Below, piece after piece: positions 7,381-8,161 of a DNA stretch of 8,161 nucleotides. The stretch lies in the NCBI GenBank assembly GCA_015661795.1, contig DQVJ01000154.1, positions 1 to 8,161 on the forward strand, read 5' to 3'. The notes under the pieces are model-generated. The model saw only the letters and a program-made list of their open reading frames with translations, searched no databases and was not told the origin of the DNA. The position numbers were made by a program, and so were the translations under genes. Source of the DNA: Sulfurovum sp. (GTDB lineage: Bacteria > Campylobacterota > Campylobacteria > Campylobacterales > Sulfurovaceae). Positions within the stretch are counted from its first letter, which is position 1; each line of letters begins with the position of its first letter.

Positions 7381-7412
7381 AAAAAGAGTTAAAAACTTTC
7401 ATGTAATGTTTC

Positions 7413-8161
7413 TTAAAAAAGGTCTAAACTACTCGCTTTTTTCTTTCGTTTCTTTTTCTTTGATTTTGGTTTTGGTTTTGTTATTTCATTTTTCTCGAGA
7501 GGTATCTCTGGTTCTATAACCTCTTCTTGTGTTTGGTCTATACGTGAAGGTATACTAGAAATAAGTGGCGTAGTTTGGTTTTGTTCATTTTCTGCAGTAT
7601 TTGTAAGGTTTTGTTCATTATTTATTACTTTGATAACCCTAAATGGTGTTAATCTTGTAGCATTACTATCAAAATCGTTTGCAAGAGTTACTTGTGCATT
7701 ATTGATGAGAAAAAATGTTTTGGGGTGGTATGTATCATTATACGTTTTAATATGTGCTATCTTATAAGAGCTTTGCATTTCAATTTTTGTCACTTGTCCC
7801 ACTGGTATATTTGCAAAAAAGATATTATCCAATCCACTGGTAGTGACTTTATCACCTATATTAATGTGATGCCATTTTGGTATGAATTTGATTATCATTT
7901 CATTGCTATTGCTACCAGTAGCAATACCAGGAGCATTTTCTGCACCTATAAAAACTGAAAAACGGCATTTACTATCTGACGTTAGATAACCATAAAGTTG
8001 GTTATTGCGGACTTTGGCAATGCCTGCGACTACTTTATCTTGTATGAATCCATATAATTTACCCTTGGCTAAACCAAGAGGTTTAGTAAGTACAATCTGT
8101 GAGAAACTGTTGAGTTTAACATAAGAGATAGTTTCAATAATTGAGATATTTTTTATAGGTA
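7413..8161 (-). CDS. mreC: MreC, rod shape-determining protein, 5'-truncated by the window
   Basis: MreC is an inner-membrane-anchored periplasmic protein that links the MreB cytoskeleton to cell-wall synthesis (MreD, RodA, PBP2). The frame stays open from the right window edge to TAA 7413-7415, giving 248 visible residues; the ATG at 7896-7898 is internal. The visible part is the beta-barrel domain: FSQIVLTKPLG, YGFIQDKVVAGIAKV, YLTSDSKCRFSVFIGAENAPGIATGSNS, then GDKVTTSGLDNIFFANIPVGQV (about residues 102-123), the hallmark GD.V.TSG...F..G.PVG segment. After the barrel comes a hydrophilic, low-complexity tail of about 80 residues rich in N, Q, T and E, ending with a lysine-rich block (about 11 of 14 residues basic) and ASSLDLF. 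The N-terminal membrane helix and coiled coil lie outside the window. mreB is expected just upstream, and mreC next to carB fits the order known in Campylobacter relatives. Confidence 0.92.
   Translation of the reverse strand, partial: PIKNISIIETISYVKLNSFSQIVLTKPLGLAKGKLYGFIQDKVVAGIAKVRNNQLYGYLTSDSKCRFSVFIGAENAPGIATGSNSNEMIIKFIPKWHHINIGDKVTTSGLDNIFFANIPVGQVTKIEMQSSYKIAHIKTYNDTYHPKTFFLINNAQVTLANDFDSNATRLTPFRVIKVINNEQNLTNTAENEQNQTTPLISSIPSRIDQTQEEVIEPEIPLEKNEITKPKPKSKKKKRKKKASSLDLF
7436..7480 (-). repeat. Simple-sequence tract encoding the basic tail of MreC
   Basis: The plus strand is almost pure T with scattered C and G, and includes TTTTGG twice in tandem (7464-7475) followed by TTTTG (7476-7480). 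On the coding strand this reads as KPKPK followed by a run of K and R. Such a tract is prone to length change during replication. Confidence 0.6.
7577..7619 (-). repeat. 13-bp direct repeat in the MreC tail (7577-7589 and 7607-7619)
   Basis: GGTTTTGTTCATT occurs twice on the plus strand with a 30-bp offset. It encodes two NEQN motifs ten residues apart in the low-complexity linker of MreC. The spacing is a multiple of three, so recombination between the copies would keep the frame. Confidence 0.6.

Noticed and set aside
7896..7898. ATG as the start of a 161-residue protein
   Set aside because: The same frame continues upstream to 8161 with clear MreC barrel sequence and no stop; the methionine is internal.

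Overview
The window looks like chromosomal DNA from an AT-rich Campylobacterota-type bacterium (Sulfurovum/Sulfurimonas/Campylobacter relatives). That placement is an inference from base composition, the mreC-carB neighbourhood and the Kps-type capsule genes; no marker here fixes the genus. I found no CRISPR array, IS element, tRNA, rRNA or obviously new multi-gene system.

Layout: positions 1-1389 (+) hold the 3' part of kpsC, a capsule Kdo transferase whose gene begins before the window. It converges almost stop-to-stop on a minus-strand run of capsule-export genes: kpsE (1392-2489), kpsT (2529-3199) and kpsM (3196-3975), transcribed in the order kpsM-kpsT-kpsE. Upstream of kpsM, in the same orientation, lies carB (4045-7308), the large subunit of carbamoyl-phosphate synthetase. 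Beyond it is the 3' part of mreC (7413-8161), a cell-shape gene whose start lies outside the window. A compact terminator and a carB promoter sit in the 104-bp mreC-carB gap, and a good -10 box sits in the 69-bp carB-kpsM gap.

How the genes work together: KpsC builds the poly-Kdo linker on the lipid anchor of a group 2/3-type capsule. KpsM (membrane) and KpsT (ATPase) form the ABC exporter, and KpsE is the periplasmic-spanning copolymerase/adaptor that links it to an outer-membrane exporter (KpsD, not in this window). CarB and MreC are housekeeping genes that mark the edge of the capsule locus.

The most notable feature is in kpsT. Its frame is broken at a run of eight A residues (2712-2719), which cuts off the last quarter of the ATPase including the H-loop histidine. 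The rest of the gene is intact in the -1 frame, so the break may be a sequencing error, a recent mutation, a phase-variation or slippage site, or an authentic recoding event. Other points of interest are the internal duplication in KpsC and a simple-sequence, lysine-rich tail on MreC.
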